Assembly: GCA_958405195.1 (NCBI GenBank)
Contig: CATYDM010000061.1
Location: 1-7,083, forward strand
DNA: 7,083 bases
Reading direction: 5' to 3'
DNA from: an uncultured Collinsella sp.
Lineage (GTDB): Bacteria; Actinomycetota; Coriobacteriia; Coriobacteriales; Coriobacteriaceae
Below, piece after piece: positions 4,613 through 7,083 of the stretch. The notes beneath the pieces were generated by a model. It ran no database searches. It saw only the letters and a program-made list of their open reading frames with translations, and was not told where the DNA came from. Position numbers and translations under genes: made by a program. Position 1 is the stretch's first letter; each line of letters starts with the position of its first letter.

Positions 4613-6983
4613 CGACAACGCGCTGGTGGTGGCGCTCGATACTTCGACCGACATGCTTGCCTGCGCGGCAAGCTGGATTGATGGGCAGACGGGCGAGACG
4701 AAGCTCGTGAGTGGCGACCACATGTGTCGCCGCCACGCCAACGTTGAGCTCGTGAATACCATTGATGGCGTGCTGGCTCAAGCCGGTCTGGATCGCAGCG
4801 ATGTTGGTTGCTATGTGGTCGGCCGCGGCCCGGGGTCCTTTACGGGTGTGCGCATCGGCATCTCCACTGCCAAGGGCCTCGCGCGTGGTGCCAATGTTCC
4901 GCTGCTGGGCGTGTCGACGCTCGACGCTTGCGCTTGGACGGCGTGGAAGGCTGGCGTGCGCGGCAAGCTTGGTATCTTGGCCGATGCTATGCGCGGTGAG
5001 GTATATCCGGCGCTGTATATGCTGGTTGATGAGGGTCCCGAGCGTCAATTTGAGCGCGAACACGTGGTCAAGGCCGCCGTGGCGCTCGATGAGTGGCGCC
5101 AAGCAGCGGACTGGGACCAGGTTCAGCTGACCGGTGACGGTCTCGTGCGCTATGGCAAGCTGCTGGGTGGGGACGAGACCGCCCGCTGCGTGGAGCGCGA
5201 CCTGTGGTGGCCTTCGGGCGAGGGCTTGCTGCTCGCGCACGCTGCGGGTGACGGCGATCCGGCCCGCGTCTTGCCGATTTACACGCGCCTTTCGGATGCC
5301 GAGGAAAACGAGCGCAAGCGTCTTGGTCTTGCCGAGAGTGCGCAGAGCGAAATTAAGGGTGTTGCCGATGAGCTCGCCGGTCGTCATCTGCAGTTCCGTC
5401 CCATGGGCGCGGCGGATGCCGAGGGCACGAGCGCGCTGGAGGCTGCCTGCTTTGAAGGTGTCGGACACGAGGCGTGGACGCCGGGCATGTTCCTGTCCGA
5501 ACTGGGCGAGGACGTTGCTGCGCCGCGTAGTTGGTGGGTGGCACACGACGACGGCAAGCTGCTGGGCCTTGCCGGCGGTATGGTCGTGGACGGTGATGTG
5601 CAGATTCTGGATGTCGCCGTCGACCCGGCACATCGCCGCGAGGGCATTGCCCGCAAGCTGCTGTCGCACGTGAGCTATGATGCCCAGATGCTCGGCTGCA
5701 CCACGGCTTCGCTCGAGGTCGAGGACGGTAACGAGGGGGCGATCGCGCTTTATAACGCTCTGGGCTTTACCGAGGCTGGCCGTCGCCGCGGCTACTACGG
5801 TGTCGGCAAGGATGCCATCGTCATGACGGCGCCGCTGCCCCTGGTGCTTCCGGTCGACAATGCTTCGCCCGAGCCGACGGCGGCAGAGCAGCGCGTATGG
5901 CCGCTGCCTGCGCCTGGGCGCTCCGAGGGGGAGCGTGCCGAAATTGAGCGCCGCCGCCTAGTGCTCGCTATCGAGAGTTCCTGCGACGAGACGGCCGTGG
6001 CGATTATCGATGCGGATGGCAATATGCTGGCCAACCAGGTGTCGACACAGATTGATTTTCATGCCCGCTTTGGCGGCGTGGTGCCCGAGATCGCCTCGCG
6101 CAAACACGTTGAGGTGATTGTGAGTGTCGTGGATGCGGCGCTCGAGGATGCCGCAGCATCGCTTGGTCTTGAGGGTGGAGCCATTGCCCCCAGCGAGCTT
6201 GCCGCCGTGGGCGTGACACAGGGTCCGGGCCTGGTGGGCGCCCTCGTGGTGGGCGTTGCCTTTGCCAAAGGCTTTGCCTACGCTGCCGGTAAGCCGCTCG
6301 TATGCGTCAACCATCTGGAGGGGCACCTGTTTGCCAACTTGCTGGCGCAGCCCGACCTCAAGCCTCCGTTTATCTTTACGCTTGTCTCGGGCGGGCACAC
6401 CATGCTCGTGCACGTAAAGGCATGGGGCGACTACGAGGTGCTCGGTGAGACGCTCGACGACGCCGTGGGCGAGGCCTTCGACAAGGTGGCCAAGGCGTTG
6501 GGCCTGGGCTATCCCGGTGGCCCCATCATTTCCAAGCTGGCCGAGACGGGCAATCCCCGCGCGATCGATTTCCCCCGTGCGCTTAACAGCAGGGGAGACT
6601 ATCGTTTCTCGCTTTCGGGTCTTAAAACGGCCGTGACGCTCTACATCGAGCAGGAGACCAAGGCCGGGCGCACGATTCACCTGCCCGATCTGGCGGCTTC
6701 GTTTGAGGCGGCTGTCTTTGACGTGCAGTACAAGAAGGCCAAAAACGCATTGCACGCTACCGGATGTAAGGAATACTGCATCGGCGGCGGCGTCTCGGCC
6801 AACCCGCATCTGCGCGAGATGATGATCAAGAAGCTTGGACGTCAGGGGATTCGCGTAACGGTGCCGCCCTTGTCTGCCTGTACCGATAACGCAGCCATGA
6901 TCGCGGAGGTCGCCCGCCGTAAATTCGACCGAGGCGAAATCTCGCCGTTCGACGTCGACGCCGATCCAAACATGACGCTGTAG
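4599..6983 (+). CDS. tsaD: TsaB-RimI-TsaD fusion: t6A tRNA modification and S18 N-acetyltransferase
   Basis: One uninterrupted 794-aa frame joins three proteins usually encoded separately. TsaB (about 8-235), the dimerisation partner of TsaD, shows VVALDTSTD (10-18), GRGPGSFTGVRIG (75-87) and the closing LPIYTRLSDAEEN (225-237). RimI (about 264-411), a GNAT acetylating the N-terminal Ala of ribosomal protein S18, shows LDVAVDPAHRREGIARKLL (338-356) with acetyl-CoA loop RREGIA, Glu373 and Tyr385 (spacing as in the E. coli catalytic Glu103/Tyr115) and ALYNALGF (383-390). A Pro/Ala/Glu-rich linker (412-452) leads to TsaD (453-794, near the normal 337 aa), which moves threonylcarbamoyl from its adenylate to A37. 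TsaD shows ESSCDETA (459-466), metal ligands His572 and His576 in HLEGH with Asp763 in CTDNAAMIAE, VSGGHTMLV (596-604) and GEAFDKVAKALGLGYPGGP (624-642). All key residues look intact. I chose ATG 4599 over the upstream TTG at 4581: AAGG (4586-4589) is placed for it and the TsaB fold begins soon after. Confidence 0.93.
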   Translation: MSLHNDNALVVALDTSTDMLACAASWIDGQTGETKLVSGDHMCRRHANVELVNTIDGVLAQAGLDRSDVGCYVVGRGPGSFTGVRIGISTAKGLARGANVPLLGVSTLDACAWTAWKAGVRGKLGILADAMRGEVYPALYMLVDEGPERQFEREHVVKAAVALDEWRQAADWDQVQLTGDGLVRYGKLLGGDETARCVERDLWWPSGEGLLLAHAAGDGDPARVLPIYTRLSDAEENERKRLGLAESAQSEIKGVADELAGRHLQFRPMGAADAEGTSALEAACFEGVGHEAWTPGMFLSELGEDVAAPRSWWVAHDDGKLLGLAGGMVVDGDVQILDVAVDPAHRREGIARKLLSHVSYDAQMLGCTTASLEVEDGNEGAIALYNALGFTEAGRRRGYYGVGKDAIVMTAPLPLVLPVDNASPEPTAAEQRVWPLPAPGRSEGERAEIERRRLVLAIESSCDETAVAIIDADGNMLANQVSTQIDFHARFGGVVPEIASRKHVEVIVSVVDAALEDAAASLGLEGGAIAPSELAAVGVTQGPGLVGALVVGVAFAKGFAYAAGKPLVCVNHLEGHLFANLLAQPDLKPPFIFTLVSGGHTMLVHVKAWGDYEVLGETLDDAVGEAFDKVAKALGLGYPGGPIISKLAETGNPRAIDFPRALNSRGDYRFSLSGLKTAVTLYIEQETKAGRTIHLPDLAASFEAAVFDVQYKKAKNALHATGCKEYCIGGGVSANPHLREMMIKKLGRQGIRVTVPPLSACTDNAAMIAEVARRKFDRGEISPFDVDADPNMTL

Positions 6984-6995
6984 CTGGTACGGCGC

Positions 6996-7015
6996 GGTCC
7001 CCGGACGGAGGGGCC
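6996..7015 (+). other. Weak GC-rich hairpin in the 3' untranslated region
   Basis: CCCC at 6999-7002 pairs with GGGG at 7010-7013, and GG at 6996-6997 with CC at 7014-7015 around a bulged T, leaving a 7-nt loop. No T run follows, so it is not a standard terminator. It lies 12 bases after the tsaD stop and could stabilise the mRNA end, or be a chance product of GC-rich sequence. Nothing else is seen between the stop and the terminator at 7054. Confidence 0.3.
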
Positions 7016-7053
7016 GGATATAAGGTTTCCTGCTCTACAGTCCTGCGCAAGAC

Positions 7054-7079
7054 GAAGGCCACATTAAGTGGCCTTCTTT
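7054..7079 (+). terminator. Intrinsic terminator of the operon
   Basis: Bases 7054-7062 pair perfectly with 7068-7076 (9 bp, GAAGGCCAC with GTGGCCTTC) around the 5-nt loop ATTAA. Only three Ts follow (7077-7079) before GCGT and the window end. The uneven, short T tract makes it weaker than the one at 20-50, although both are followed by TTTGCGT-like sequence. It is placed about 70 nt after the last stop, where the acpS-tsaD transcript should end. A GAA stretch on the left arm means the minus-strand reading also ends in TTC, so some activity for a convergent neighbour is possible. Confidence 0.75.
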
Positions 7080-7083
7080 GCGT

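Noticed and set aside
4497..5669. 390-codon open frame on the minus strand opposite the TsaB-RimI part of the fusion gene
   Set aside because: It has no recognisable domain, runs antisense to strongly conserved motifs and fits the codon bias of a GC-rich gene read in reverse.
5958..6809. 283-codon minus-strand open frame opposite TsaD
   Set aside because: The + strand encodes an intact TsaD here. The antisense protein has no familiar motif.

Overview
The window is a compact, single-direction housekeeping operon from a moderately high-GC Gram-positive bacterium. Organism: gene content, strong AGGAG-type ribosome binding sites, the mixed 50-70% GC range and a TsaB-RimI-TsaD fusion point to Actinomycetota, most likely the Coriobacteriia (a Collinsella-like gut bacterium). 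The lineage is inferred from style and gene order, not from a marker gene.

Layout, all on the + strand: 1-18 may be the tail of an upstream gene. A strong intrinsic terminator lies at 20-50. Two candidate sigma70-type promoters exactly 36 bp apart fill 65-130. Six tightly packed genes follow: acpS (160-699), nnr (700-2316), alr (2319-3464), a family 4 uracil-DNA glycosylase (3473-4093), tsaE (4106-4612) and a three-domain tsaB-rimI-tsaD gene (4599-6983). Gaps between genes run from a 14-nt overlap to 12 nt, so one transcript is expected. The 100 bases after the last stop hold a weak hairpin and, at the window edge, an intrinsic terminator (7054-7079). There is no RNA gene, mobile element, CRISPR array or gap above 300 bases.

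How the genes work together: the order acpS-nnr-alr-tsaE-tsaB-rimI-tsaD is a familiar housekeeping neighbourhood in Gram-positive bacteria. The members serve carrier-protein activation for lipid synthesis (AcpS), repair of damaged NAD(P)H (Nnr), D-alanine for peptidoglycan (Alr), removal of uracil from DNA (UDG), the t6A37 modification of ANN-decoding tRNAs (TsaE, TsaB, TsaD) and N-terminal acetylation of ribosomal protein S18 (RimI). TsaC/Sua5, which makes the threonylcarbamoyl-AMP substrate, is not in the window.

The most notable points are the single polypeptide carrying TsaB, RimI and TsaD; an alanine racemase without the lysine that is carbamylated in the Geobacillus enzyme; an AcpS with a 50-residue charged tail and a His-to-Leu change in its SxTHT-like motif; and a DNA repair glycosylase inside the operon. 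I found no sign of a wholly new system; the window is mainly well-conserved core metabolism with some unusual protein architecture.
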